A stretch of DNA of 35,039 nt from Bacteroidota bacterium (GTDB taxonomy: Bacteria > Bacteroidota > Bacteroidia > UKL13-3): contig JAWXAU010000150.1 of assembly GCA_034439655.1 (NCBI GenBank), positions 1 to 35,039 on the forward strand, given 5' to 3'. Below, piece by piece: positions 7,845-16,096 of the stretch. Made by a program: the position numbers and the translations under genes. The notes under the pieces were generated by a model. That model did not search any database. It was not told where the DNA came from and saw only the letters and a program-made list of their open reading frames with translations. Position 1 is the first letter of the stretch. The number at the start of each line of letters is the position of its first letter.

Positions 7845-9446
7845 TCAATTCTTCACAAACTTATACCTTGCCGCTGTTCCATTATGTTTGTGCAACATTT
7901 GTATAATATATACACCCGTTGACAGGTTAGAAGTATTAAACAAATAACAATTATACGAATGTGCTATTGGGTATGCCAACAATCTACCCTCCATATCATA
8001 CAATGATATATCATAATCCTTTGTTTCACCTGCTATGCCCACAAATAATTCATCATGTGCGGGGTTTGGCCAGCATGTAACTAATATAGGTTCTTGCATA
8101 GTTGCAATACTTGTGGTACTAATATTAGCAGGGTTGTACGAGTCATTATCTATATGTATCGTGTCGGCAGCAGTAAAAGTTATATCTTCACTTGTGGGTG
8201 GGCTTCCACAGGCAAAATCATAATGCGTAGTATCTGTCCTAAAACTATCCCAACTTAGGTCAGGTTTGAAACGCAAAAAATAGGAATCCGTATATTGGTT
8301 GGCTGAATCCCACACTTTGCCACTTACCAAAATCCTTTTGTCCCTAAGTATTATCGAAAATGAAAGATCCCATTTATAGCCCGTTGGTCTCACATGGTAT
8401 TGTAGGTTGTTCAGCGTATCCCATATTCGTATATCAAGCAACCTTGTTGTTTTATTGGTCTGTTTATTAAAAGTATCTGCCCACTCAGTAGTCACCACAT
8501 AGTCCCTATTAGGGCTGACCAATGCATCTCCACCCTGTAATATTAGTCCCTTAGGGGTATAGTTTTTTAACAAACTTGCCTTTTTATTTTGCACATCAAA
8601 GTCAAATAAGGTCATATAAAGTGGTATAGCAACACTACCTACCACCTTCAAGTGTGCAGGGTCTTTTTCACTTAGCACAATTCCAGCCGCCCCCACGTAT
8701 GTATCAAAAGCCGTGGGCATTTGGTACACAAGGTTTAGGTTATCACTTCGGTACTTACTTATGGCAGGGAATCTATAATATGAATTAGAATCTGTAGGTG
8801 ACATATACCATGCAGCACCTAGGGCATAAAAATAATTACTGTCGTTCGATAGGTTCAGCCATAAATGTTCAAAATTATTAGCCCTATACGTTTTCAATTT
8901 ACCTTGGGGGCTAAACAGCATCGTGGCAGTATAATATATATTAGCTGCATTGCCTGGGTATAGCGTAAGCACAACTATATCTCCATTATTTAGTTCTATG
9001 CATCCCGTGGCGAGATAGGCTGTATCACTTACCAGTATTTTTTTCCATACCACATTGCCACATTTATCATACCTCACTATCACAGGGCAGTCTCCATCAT
9101 TACTATTCTTATTATAATATTTATAACTTGTGCCTACACCTATAAAACCCGAGTCCTTTGTCATTCTCACACTAGTAGTATAATCACCATTCTTGCCCCC
9201 TTTCAACCTTTTTTGCCAGAGCAGATTACAGTTTTGGGTGTACTTTCTAACATAGTTAATGCTCACATCGTTTTCTATCACAATATACCCTCCATCATAA
9301 TGCTCTATTCCCTGATTCCTTATTTCTTGCTCCCCTGCTTTTTTTATTACCTTTACAAAAGGCTGTGTTGTGCCTGTGTAATATAGACACAGCACACCAA
9401 GTAGCATAATGGTTTTTAATATAAATTGATTACGTAACCGCATCAT
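7845..9446 (-). CDS. T9SS-exported repeat protein with C-terminal sorting domain
   Basis: 533 aa. The N-terminal signal peptide is MMRLRNQFILKTIMLLGVLCLYYTG-type. The body contains recurrent motifs such as GGYIVIEN, NLLWQKRLKGG, DSGFIGVG, GNVVWKKI and NNGDIVVL, typical of delta-60/beta-propeller-like surface proteins. The end (TCWPNPAHDELFV...YDMEGRLL...LSTGVYIIQM...) is a type A T9SS sorting domain: it directs outer-membrane translocation by PorV/PorU-type machinery and is then cleaved. Substrate or binding role unknown. The start overlaps the stop of the upstream gene by 4 bp (ATGA; a second ATG at 9443 is possible), so it is the last gene of an operon with the beta-helix protein. Confidence 0.8.
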   Translation of the reverse strand: MMRLRNQFILKTIMLLGVLCLYYTGTTQPFVKVIKKAGEQEIRNQGIEHYDGGYIVIENDVSINYVRKYTQNCNLLWQKRLKGGKNGDYTTSVRMTKDSGFIGVGTSYKYYNKNSNDGDCPVIVRYDKCGNVVWKKILVSDTAYLATGCIELNNGDIVVLTLYPGNAANIYYTATMLFSPQGKLKTYRANNFEHLWLNLSNDSNYFYALGAAWYMSPTDSNSYYRFPAISKYRSDNLNLVYQMPTAFDTYVGAAGIVLSEKDPAHLKVVGSVAIPLYMTLFDFDVQNKKASLLKNYTPKGLILQGGDALVSPNRDYVVTTEWADTFNKQTNKTTRLLDIRIWDTLNNLQYHVRPTGYKWDLSFSIILRDKRILVSGKVWDSANQYTDSYFLRFKPDLSWDSFRTDTTHYDFACGSPPTSEDITFTAADTIHIDNDSYNPANISTTSIATMQEPILVTCWPNPAHDELFVGIAGETKDYDISLYDMEGRLLAYPIAHSYNCYLFNTSNLSTGVYIIQMLHKHNGTAARYKFVKN

Positions 9447-11830
9447 TGTTTTAATATAAGGCTATAGCACTGTGTTACGCCATTTTGTTTTACCACTGCA
9501 AAATAATAACCCGTATACCAAGCCGATGCGTCTATGCTTCTATTCAACGCCCCATTTTGTTTATAAGAAGTACCGCAGTTAGTTGCCGAGTCTATGGTTG
9601 TTTCTTCATTGTACACAATATTTCCATTCAGGTCAGATATTAAAAGGGTAATAGTTTTATTTTGGCAATCAAGATTCTCTATAGTAATGCCCAATGTATT
9701 ACTGAATGGATTAGGTGCACAAGCTATAGTAAGCGTAGGGGCTTGGGCTACACTATCCTCGTACGCACTATCTATAAGATTTGCAAGCATGGTATCCGCT
9801 GGGTATTGATACATATAAAAACCATTGGTCGAATCTTCATACGAATAAAAGTTGGTTACTATGCTCTGTGCCATTGCCCTGGCTACCGATGGATTATCTG
9901 CCATAGTTTTAATACCAGATATATTGTTTTCTATCCATGTCGAATCAAAATTGTGTCCACGTGCATCAAGTCTCCATTTCCAAATATTACATATCCCCAT
10001 TATTTCATTATTATTGGCTGAATCACTCATTAGTTGGTTCAATAAACTCCTAGCACTGGTGGTATCACCCCTTCCATATTTATGGGTAATCAAAAGATAT
10101 TTAGCTCCAAAGTGATTGTAATTGCCCAACATATTGGCAATGCTATCCCAATAAACAGGGTTTTTTATAATCCCGTATTTAATATTCCAATTTCTAACAC
10201 TTGCTGCCAAGTAATGGTCGCCGTTCAATCTACATACACTCCAAAAGCCATATTCTGTCGAGTCCACACCACCTTGGGCAATGCTATCAGCCTTAGCAAA
10301 CCAATAATTTACATTTCCTACAAGGTGAAAAGCCATGCTATCACTATAGTCATCCTTTACTCCACCCATAGGTTCGTCATCAACCATAGTGCAACTCCCC
10401 GCCAAGGTGGCTTGTTTTCTAAAAACAAGATTTGGAGTTACTTTAGCAGGCCATCTTCTATTGCCAAAGCTCAATGCTCCATCAAAATAATAGTTCATTT
10501 TATTAACACCCGCATCAAGTCTTATATTCATAAAAGTATTCGCATTATTGGTATTACAAAAATCATTTCCTGCTGAGCGGGTAGGGCTTTGCCATTGGTT
10601 TAAAAAGAGTCCACCTGTAGTTTGAGGGTCTTTTTCTGCAAATATATCGTTGTTTAATGTGGTGTTAAAAGAATTAGAAAGTACAAGAGCATTTGTATTA
10701 TCATTTCTACTATACACATTTGTTCTAATACCTGTGAACTGATTACAATGGATATTTCCACTTAATATATTCGATGCCCACACTGCTACTCCAGCATTTC
10801 TAGCATTCTGAATATTACCACTGCCAAAAATATTATTAGTGCTGATAGTAAAAGTGTTGTTATCACCTATTGCATAGTCTGTGGTAGTTTCTACCCATAT
10901 ACCAAATGAACCTACATTGCCATAGTTTCTTGGCAAGGCAAAATCATTTAAAGTCGCTAAAAAGAAATCTACATCTTTATTCCAAATTCCTGAAAAACAA
11001 TCAAAAAAGTGACTATTATTTACTGTCATATAGGTTTGTGTAGGTGATATTAAATCACGCTGGGAAAGTATACCATTAAACAATTTCCTAAACGTACAAC
11101 CATTATTTACAGTTACGATCGAGCCATTATTATATACACCTATAATATAACATGCACGTATTGCATTTGCGTTTACAGCACAACTATTTTCAAATAGCGA
11201 ATTCTTAATTGCGTTTACAAGCTGTATATTAGGACAAAGATGTATAGATATAATGCAGTTTTGATAAGCAATAGGATTAGGTACTTTCTTGGGGTTGAAT
11301 AGTAAATGTCTAACACCAAGAGGGTTTCCATTTTCGACCTGGAAATAATTTGAATGCGTGAACGAACAGTCTTCAATAATACTGTTTTGTATGTTGCCAT
11401 GCGGTGCCGTAAAGAAGAATATATCCCTATTAATATTATTCCAAAAATCACTATTCTTAGCATAAACATAACCTCCGTCAAATACCCTCACTCCATCTCT
11501 AGCCAATCTTATTTGTGTTTTTGTATTTGAATTTTGTGATGGTATACCACCCAGTAGGAGCATGCCATGTTTTGGTGCACCAAACTGTGTACGTGCTGTA
11601 TATCGCTGCATGGTATATAAAGTCATCTGCCCTGCATCTTGAAATGCGTTAGGGTCTCCAGACACCAAAATACCTTGCCAATAACCTAGTGTTCCATTAT
11701 TAGCTGCACCGTTATCAAATCTTGAAGTGAGAATAGAGTTTTTAATAACTAACATTGCTCCTTTTTCAACTATAATTCGTCCATCTGCGTCAAATATAGA
11801 GTGTTTGAGCATTAATTTCAGCATAAGCAC
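9443..11830 (-). CDS. T9SS beta-helix-like surface protein, main part of a frameshifted gene
   Basis: 795 codons are open here, but the real gene begins at 12011: the signal peptide and first strands lie in another frame (11790-12011). The region reads like a right-handed parallel beta-helix (GRIIVEKGAMLVIKNSILT, then many N-rich turns such as NNGCTFRKLFNGI and VNNSHFFDCFSGI). It ends with a T9SS type A sorting domain (CAPNPFSNTLGITIENLD...LISDLNGNIVYNEE...WYTGYYFAVV). The nominal start MLMLKLMLKH has no signal peptide, which fits a fragment. If the protein is still made it needs a frame change; otherwise this is a recent pseudogene. The downstream T9SS gene overlaps by 4 bp. Confidence 0.75.
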   Translation of the reverse strand: MLMLKLMLKHSIFDADGRIIVEKGAMLVIKNSILTSRFDNGAANNGTLGYWQGILVSGDPNAFQDAGQMTLYTMQRYTARTQFGAPKHGMLLLGGIPSQNSNTKTQIRLARDGVRVFDGGYVYAKNSDFWNNINRDIFFFTAPHGNIQNSIIEDCSFTHSNYFQVENGNPLGVRHLLFNPKKVPNPIAYQNCIISIHLCPNIQLVNAIKNSLFENSCAVNANAIRACYIIGVYNNGSIVTVNNGCTFRKLFNGILSQRDLISPTQTYMTVNNSHFFDCFSGIWNKDVDFFLATLNDFALPRNYGNVGSFGIWVETTTDYAIGDNNTFTISTNNIFGSGNIQNARNAGVAVWASNILSGNIHCNQFTGIRTNVYSRNDNTNALVLSNSFNTTLNNDIFAEKDPQTTGGLFLNQWQSPTRSAGNDFCNTNNANTFMNIRLDAGVNKMNYYFDGALSFGNRRWPAKVTPNLVFRKQATLAGSCTMVDDEPMGGVKDDYSDSMAFHLVGNVNYWFAKADSIAQGGVDSTEYGFWSVCRLNGDHYLAASVRNWNIKYGIIKNPVYWDSIANMLGNYNHFGAKYLLITHKYGRGDTTSARSLLNQLMSDSANNNEIMGICNIWKWRLDARGHNFDSTWIENNISGIKTMADNPSVARAMAQSIVTNFYSYEDSTNGFYMYQYPADTMLANLIDSAYEDSVAQAPTLTIACAPNPFSNTLGITIENLDCQNKTITLLISDLNGNIVYNEETTIDSATNCGTSYKQNGALNRSIDASAWYTGYYFAVVKQNGVTQCYSLILKQ

Positions 11831-12011
11831 CAGCTTGTATAGTTATTTTCACATAGTTCAGTGCAGGGCCAGCAGGTAATGTCAAATTGTTGTTTTGCCC
11901 ATTATTAGGCACAACAAAAGTCGCAGTGCTTAGCACCAAAGCATAGCTGGTTTTATGAACAAAGTTCATAAAAAATAATAAAAAAAATAATTTTACGAGT
12001 AATTTTCTCAT
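11790..12011 (-). pseudogene. N-terminal fragment of the frameshifted beta-helix protein
   Basis: 73 codons from ATG 12011: signal peptide MRKLLVKLFFLLFFMNF..., then the first strands of a T9SS beta-helix protein ending NYVKITIQAGAYAEINAQTLYI before TGA. Skipping one T of the run at 11794-11792 changes '...TLYI stop' to '...TLYIDADGRIIVEKGAMLVI', which continues smoothly in the 9443-11830 frame. The whole gene would be about 855 aa. The disruption is a single-base insertion in a homopolymer, so a sequencing error, a recent mutation or a slippage site are all possible. Confidence 0.8.
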
Positions 12012-12172
12012 AGCAATGTAGTTTAAGTTTTTTGCCTACTTTGCAATAGGGTTTTCGGCATTTCCCTTTAGATAATTTATATATCTTAATATTACATTTT
12101 TAGAGCTGCGTTTAACTTCATAGAGTTTAAGTTTAATAGTAAAGCAATACTAAGGCATAAAACAAGACGATG

Positions 12173-12180
12173 CAAATTTA
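12173..12180 (-). promoter_or_regulatory. -7 box upstream of the T9SS beta-helix operon
   Basis: On the minus strand, TAAATTTG fits TAnnTTTG. It would give a 5' leader of about 155 bases before ATG 12011; no -33 TTTG at the right distance was seen. The remainder of the gap 12012-12292 is A+T-rich with no recognisable gene. Confidence 0.4.
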
Positions 12181-12292
12181 TTTTAAAAATAAGTTAATAT
12201 TTTTTCTCATCTTAAAATAAAAATATACTAGAGTCTACACTTTATTGAGCAATATATAAAATCATATTTCAAAATCTCCCCAAACATTTCAT

Positions 12293-12323
12293 TTTGCACT
12301 TTCCTTCAAATCCTATAAGTTTG
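12293..12323 (+). promoter_or_regulatory. Promoter of pyrB
   Basis: TTTG at 12293-12296, exactly 19 bp, then TAAGTTTG at 12316-12323: a full match to the Bacteroidota -33/-7 consensus. Predicted start of transcription is near 12330, about 30 bases before the pyrB ATG. No attenuator hairpin or PyrR site was seen in the short leader. Confidence 0.8.
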
Positions 12324-12361
12324 TATCTTAATTCCGCCTAAGTAAAACACGGAAGTGATAA

Positions 12362-13282
12362 ATGGGCCAACTAACAACCCGGCACTTACTGGGAATTAAG
12401 AACATTAACAGCGATGACATCGGGCTAATCTTTGAAACAGCCGATGAGTTTAAGACCGTTATTAACCGCCCCATCAAAAAAGTTCCCTCCCTTAGAGATA
12501 TTACTGTTGCCAATATTTTCTTCGAGAATTCTACCCGCACCCGTATTTCATTCGAGCTTGCCCAAAAAAGGCTGAGTGCCGATGTGGTCAATTTTTCTGC
12601 TTCTGGCTCTTCGGTTTCAAAAGGTGAGACACTGATTGATACGGTCAAAAATATCCTTGCCATGAAGGTGGATATGGTGGTGATGCGTCACCCAGTACCT
12701 GGGGCTCATATATTTTTATCGAAACATATCGATGCACAAATTATCAATGCAGGCGATGGCACTCATGAGCATCCTACACAAGGTTTGTTGGATGCATACT
12801 CCATCCGTGAGAAACTCGGAAGTTTGGAAGGCAAAAAAGTGGTGATTGTGGGAGACATTATGCACAGTAGAGTTGCACTCTCAAATATATTCGCACTACA
12901 AAAAACAGGAGCCGAAGTGATGGTTTGCGGCCCAGCTACTTTAATTCCCAAACATATAGAATCGTTAGGAGTGAAAGTAGAAACGAATTTACTGAAAGCT
13001 CTTAACTGGTGCGATGTGGCAAACATGCTTCGTATACAATTGGAAAGACAGGACATCAAATATTTTCCTTCACTGCGAGAATACTCGATGCTGTATGGAT
13101 TGGATTTGAACCTGCTAAACAAACTGGACAAAACCATCACCATTATGCACCCAGGACCTATTAATCGTGGTGTGGAAATAACTAGTGATGTAGCCGACAG
13201 TGCACACTCTATTATACTTGACCAAGTAGAAAATGGTGTTGCAATTAGAATGGCAGTGATGTATTTGCTTGCAAATAATTAA
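12362..13282 (+). CDS. pyrB: Aspartate carbamoyltransferase catalytic subunit
   Basis: 306 aa, typical length. It catalyses carbamoyl phosphate + L-aspartate to N-carbamoyl-aspartate, the committed step of de novo pyrimidine synthesis, in the cytoplasm. Visible motifs: the carbamoyl-phosphate loop FFENSTRTRISFE (STRTR 57-61), the SxSSxxKGET 80s loop (about 80-90, residues S and K that reach into the neighbouring subunit's site), HPTQ (137-140) and HPGPINRG (263-270). A single gene with its own strong promoter. No pyrI regulatory chain follows, so the enzyme is probably of the unregulated trimeric class, though pyrI could lie elsewhere. The protease gene 24 bp downstream may be co-transcribed but is not metabolically related. 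Confidence 0.96.
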   Translation: MGQLTTRHLLGIKNINSDDIGLIFETADEFKTVINRPIKKVPSLRDITVANIFFENSTRTRISFELAQKRLSADVVNFSASGSSVSKGETLIDTVKNILAMKVDMVVMRHPVPGAHIFLSKHIDAQIINAGDGTHEHPTQGLLDAYSIREKLGSLEGKKVVIVGDIMHSRVALSNIFALQKTGAEVMVCGPATLIPKHIESLGVKVETNLLKALNWCDVANMLRIQLERQDIKYFPSLREYSMLYGLDLNLLNKLDKTITIMHPGPINRGVEITSDVADSAHSIILDQVENGVAIRMAVMYLLANN

Positions 13283-13306
13283 TAAAAATGGTATTATATA
13301 AATGCC

Positions 13307-14929
13307 ATGAAGAAATCCTGTAAATATATGTTCAATTCCCTCTGTGGTTGGCGACAACGCCAGACCACAAGCAGTAATAATTTAAAATATATTTTAGTTC
13401 TCATAATATTACTTTCTATTAATATATTTTCTAACGCACAGTATTTACCCGGCAAACTCTTTTTTAAAGTAAAACCAAATTGTGAAAAGTACATTCCTTT
13501 ATTCCAAACAAAAACTAATGATATACTATATAGTTCTTTTTGGCAACAAGCAATTACCGATTATCATATTATACAAATAGAAAAACCTTTTAAAACAGAG
13601 GATGCCGAAGTACAAAAATTATATAGAGTTTCGTTTTTAAACTATGATAGTTTGTATAGTTTTGTGAATCATTTGCAAAAGGAAAACTATATAGAATTTG
13701 CCCATTCTTGTCCCGTATATCAAAAATTTTCTACACCCAATGATATAAACTCTCGTCAAAGTTGGATATTCCAATCCATCAGTATGGACAATGCTTGGGG
13801 GCTTGTAGGCAATAATAAAAGTACCATTGCCATAGTTGATGATGGTGTAAAAATAGACCATCCAGATTTGAATATTTGGACCAATCCAAAAGAAATTGAT
13901 TCGAATAAAATTGATGATGATACCAATGGTTTTGTGGATGATGTTCATGGTTATGATGTAGCCGATAATGACAATAATCCCATTCCACCCGTCTCACAAT
14001 TTTGGACACATGGCACACATACTGCTGGAATTGCAGGAGCAAACACCAATAACAATTTGGGGATTGCTTCGGTCAGTTATAATACAGTTTCTATTATAGC
14101 AGTGAAATGTACCACTCAGCCTGTAGTACTTACCCATGCTGAAGAAGGATTGGATTATGCGATAAAAGCAGGGGCAAATATTATATCTTTGTCGTGGGGT
14201 GGGAAAGATACATCCTTATATAAAACTTTACATACGCTCCTTGATGCTGCACATAAAAAGAATATAATATTAGTTGCTGCGGGCGGTAATGATGGAGAAG
14301 ATTCTGTGAATTATCCCGCCGGTTTCGATCATGTAATAGCAGTAGGAAGCACAGGTGTAAATGATATCGTTTCTAAAAATTCAAATTATGGAAACTATAT
14401 AGATTTGATGGCTCCAGGTGATACTATATATAGCACGGTCGTATATAGTCCTTACTATGGAACCTTAAGTGGTACAAGCATGAGTTGCCCTATGGTAGCA
14501 GGTCTTTGCGGATTAATGCTTTCTGTAAAACCAACATTAACATCTGATCAAATAGAAATTTGTTTGAAAGCTACTGCCGATAATATTGACAATACAAATA
14601 ATATAAAATACAAAAACAAATTGGGAGCAGGAAGAATTAATGCAGTGAATGCGATGCAGTGTGCTATCAATAATAATATAACAGAAACTATATATAATCA
14701 CAGTATTCTCACTTGGCCCAATCCTGCAGCAAATACGATACATATAAGTTTGCCTACACCCAATAAATCAAGTTTACAAATATTGGATATGATGGGAAGG
14801 ACTGTATTATATACTCCATTCAACAATCAGGCAAGTATTGATTTGACTAGCTATGCAGCAGGTTTGTATCTGATTAATATATATAGTGAAAGTGGTATTG
14901 CCGTGCGTAAATTTTTGAAAGTGGATTAA
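13307..14929 (+). CDS. Subtilisin-like (S8) serine protease with T9SS sorting domain
   Basis: 540 aa. N-region (MKKSCKYMFNSLCGWRQRQTT), hydrophobic core YILVLIILLSINIFSNAQ, a propeptide of about 100 aa, then the catalytic domain: D178 in IAIVDDGVKIDHPD, H235 in WTHGTHTAGIAG, oxyanion N328 in AAGGNDG, S391 in LSGTSMSCPMVAG. The C-terminus (LTWPNPAANTIHI...ILDMMGRTVL...YAAGLYLINIY) is a T9SS type A sorting domain, so the enzyme is secreted or anchored at the cell surface and probably degrades external protein. A palindromic repeat (13343-13369) is translated in the N-region before the signal core. ATG 13307 is the best start; ATG 13328 is also possible. It follows pyrB by 24 bp. Confidence 0.93.
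   Translation: MKKSCKYMFNSLCGWRQRQTTSSNNLKYILVLIILLSINIFSNAQYLPGKLFFKVKPNCEKYIPLFQTKTNDILYSSFWQQAITDYHIIQIEKPFKTEDAEVQKLYRVSFLNYDSLYSFVNHLQKENYIEFAHSCPVYQKFSTPNDINSRQSWIFQSISMDNAWGLVGNNKSTIAIVDDGVKIDHPDLNIWTNPKEIDSNKIDDDTNGFVDDVHGYDVADNDNNPIPPVSQFWTHGTHTAGIAGANTNNNLGIASVSYNTVSIIAVKCTTQPVVLTHAEEGLDYAIKAGANIISLSWGGKDTSLYKTLHTLLDAAHKKNIILVAAGGNDGEDSVNYPAGFDHVIAVGSTGVNDIVSKNSNYGNYIDLMAPGDTIYSTVVYSPYYGTLSGTSMSCPMVAGLCGLMLSVKPTLTSDQIEICLKATADNIDNTNNIKYKNKLGAGRINAVNAMQCAINNNITETIYNHSILTWPNPAANTIHISLPTPNKSSLQILDMMGRTVLYTPFNNQASIDLTSYAAGLYLINIYSESGIAVRKFLKVD
13343..13369. repeat. Palindromic repeat inside the protease signal-peptide coding region
   Basis: Outer stem TGTGGT/ACCACA (13343-13348/13364-13369), inner stem GGCG/CGCC (13350-13353/13358-13361), loop ACAA, with 1- and 2-base bulges. 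Same architecture and core words as the repeat at 7345-7369. It is read in frame as part of CGWRQRQTT. Confidence 0.75.
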
Positions 14930-14938
14930 TGACTCTAA

Positions 14939-15221
14939 CGTCATTCTGAATCTCGTCAATTTCAAATCTCAATAATTTATACCGAAACTCAATATATAAT
15001 AGTGCAAAAGAAAGGGACTAATCCCGAATGCTTTCGGGATGTAGTTAGGCATTAGCAATCTACAAACAAAATCCGCCACAGGCGGAGAACTATTATAGTT
15101 TAAGAATTGGTATTATATATCCTTTAAAGACGCGATGAAGAATCTCTTGAATCGGAGACGAATTTGAAGGAGAGCAAACTTTTATAAGATTCTTCGTATT
15201 GAAGCAATACTCAGAATGACG
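14939..15221. repeat. Outer composite repeat bounded by inverted CGTCATTCTGA words
   Basis: CGTCATTCTGA at 14939-14949 faces its exact complement TCAGAATGACG at 15211-15221. Between them are further AATCTC/AAGATTCTTCG-like words and one complete copy of the MITE-like element (14979-15113). From general knowledge, CGTCATTCTGA...AAGAATCT words are frequent intergenic repeats in Bacteroidota. The 391-bp gap between the protease and the LOG-family gene is almost entirely repeat DNA. Confidence 0.65.
14979..15113. mobile_element. MITE-like element, copy 1
   Basis: About 135 bp with imperfect terminal inverted repeats: it starts ATACCGAAACTCAATATATA and ends with TTTAAGAATTGGTAT (complement ATACCAATTCTTAAA); both ends share ATACC and a TATAATAGT word. 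Inside are the hairpins ATCCCGAA/TTCGGGAT (15021-15040) and CCGCCACAGGCGG (near 15072-15084). No ORF. The same order of words recurs at 18141-18301, which shows a discrete dispersed element. It could have been moved by a transposase encoded elsewhere. Confidence 0.7.
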
Positions 15222-15289
15222 CTAACGCCTGATATCGGGTCTGAAACAAGTTCAAAAAACAATAAAACAAAAAATTAACCGTCACCTAT

Positions 15290-15297
15290 TACATTTG
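15290..15297 (+). promoter_or_regulatory. -7 box of the LOG-family gene
   Basis: TACATTTG fits TAnnTTTG and lies 24 bp before ATG 15321; no good -33 TTTG is present. Transcription would start near 15304. Confidence 0.55.
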
Positions 15298-15320
15298 CAA
15301 AATAAACAATTACAAATAAA

Positions 15321-16037
15321 ATGACCGATAACGAACACGAAAGCAAAATAAAAGAAGCATTTCAAAGCAAAGAATGGCCTGAGATAAAGATATCCGACAG
15401 TTGGATGGTGTTTAAAATAGTTGCTGAATTTGTTCAGGGATTCGAACGTTTGAGTCGCATTGGACCTTGTGTATCTATATTTGGATCGGCCCGCACCAAA
15501 GCGGATAATCCCTATTATATATTATCTGAAGAAATTGGATACAAGCTTACCCAACAAGGATTTGGTGTAATTACTGGTGGAGGTCCCGGCATTATGGAAG
15601 CAGGAAACAAAGGAGCCAAACGAGGAAACGGAAAATCAGTTGGACTTAATATTGATTTGCCTTTTGAACAATTTAGCAATCCTTATATAGACCATGATAA
15701 AAATATTGATTTCGATTATTTCTTTGTTCGCAAAGTGATGTTTATGAAATATGCCCAAGGGTTTATCGTATTGCCCGGTGGCTTCGGCACGATGGATGAA
15801 TTGTTTGAGGCTCTCACGCTGATACAAACAGAAAAGATTGCAAAATTCCCAATTGTATTAGTTGGCACTAGCTATTGGAAAGGTTTTATAGCGTGGATCA
15901 ATGAAATTATGTTGCTAAAAGAACACAATGTAAACGCAATTGATATGGAACTTTTCAAACTAGTAGATACCGCAGATGATGCCGTAAAAGTAATCACCGA
16001 TTTCTACAGTAAGTATTCTCCGTCACCCAATTTCTAG
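15321..16037 (+). CDS. LOG-family protein (TIGR00730-type Rossmann fold)
   Basis: 238 aa. It has both signature motifs of the LOG ('lonely guy') family: GGGPGIMEAGNKGAK (86-100) and PGGFGTMDE (152-160), which form the nucleotide phosphate-binding and catalytic site. Family members with these motifs hydrolyse nucleoside 5'-monophosphates at the N-glycosidic bond to free the base and ribose 5-phosphate; some release cytokinins. Here a role in nucleotide salvage or AMP/IMP breakdown is most likely. Cytoplasmic, no signal peptide. It has its own -7 box; a 19-bp hairpin separates it from the downstream sensor kinase. Confidence 0.9.
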   Translation: MTDNEHESKIKEAFQSKEWPEIKISDSWMVFKIVAEFVQGFERLSRIGPCVSIFGSARTKADNPYYILSEEIGYKLTQQGFGVITGGGPGIMEAGNKGAKRGNGKSVGLNIDLPFEQFSNPYIDHDKNIDFDYFFVRKVMFMKYAQGFIVLPGGFGTMDELFEALTLIQTEKIAKFPIVLVGTSYWKGFIAWINEIMLLKEHNVNAIDMELFKLVDTADDAVKVITDFYSKYSPSPNF

Positions 16038-16042
16038 TATAC

Positions 16043-16083
16043 TTTTACCTTTCCAAAAGTTTAGAACTTTTGGAAAGGTAAAA
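16043..16083. terminator. 19-bp stem hairpin, terminator and dispersed repeat
   Basis: Arms 16043-16061 and 16065-16083 pair perfectly around a 3-base loop; one arm runs TTTTACCTTTCCAAAAGTT. It begins 5 bp after the LOG-family stop and the arms end in A/T runs, so it can terminate in either direction. The core CTTTCCAAAAGTTT...AACTTTTGGAAAG recurs at 34830-34864 after the OmpA gene. Confidence 0.75.
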
Positions 16084-16096
16084 AATCGTAAATGAA

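Noticed and set aside
9594-10576. Plus-strand ORFs opposite the beta-helix gene
   Set aside because: They are antisense shadows of a long T9SS protein with a clear sorting domain; no domains or ribosome-site context.
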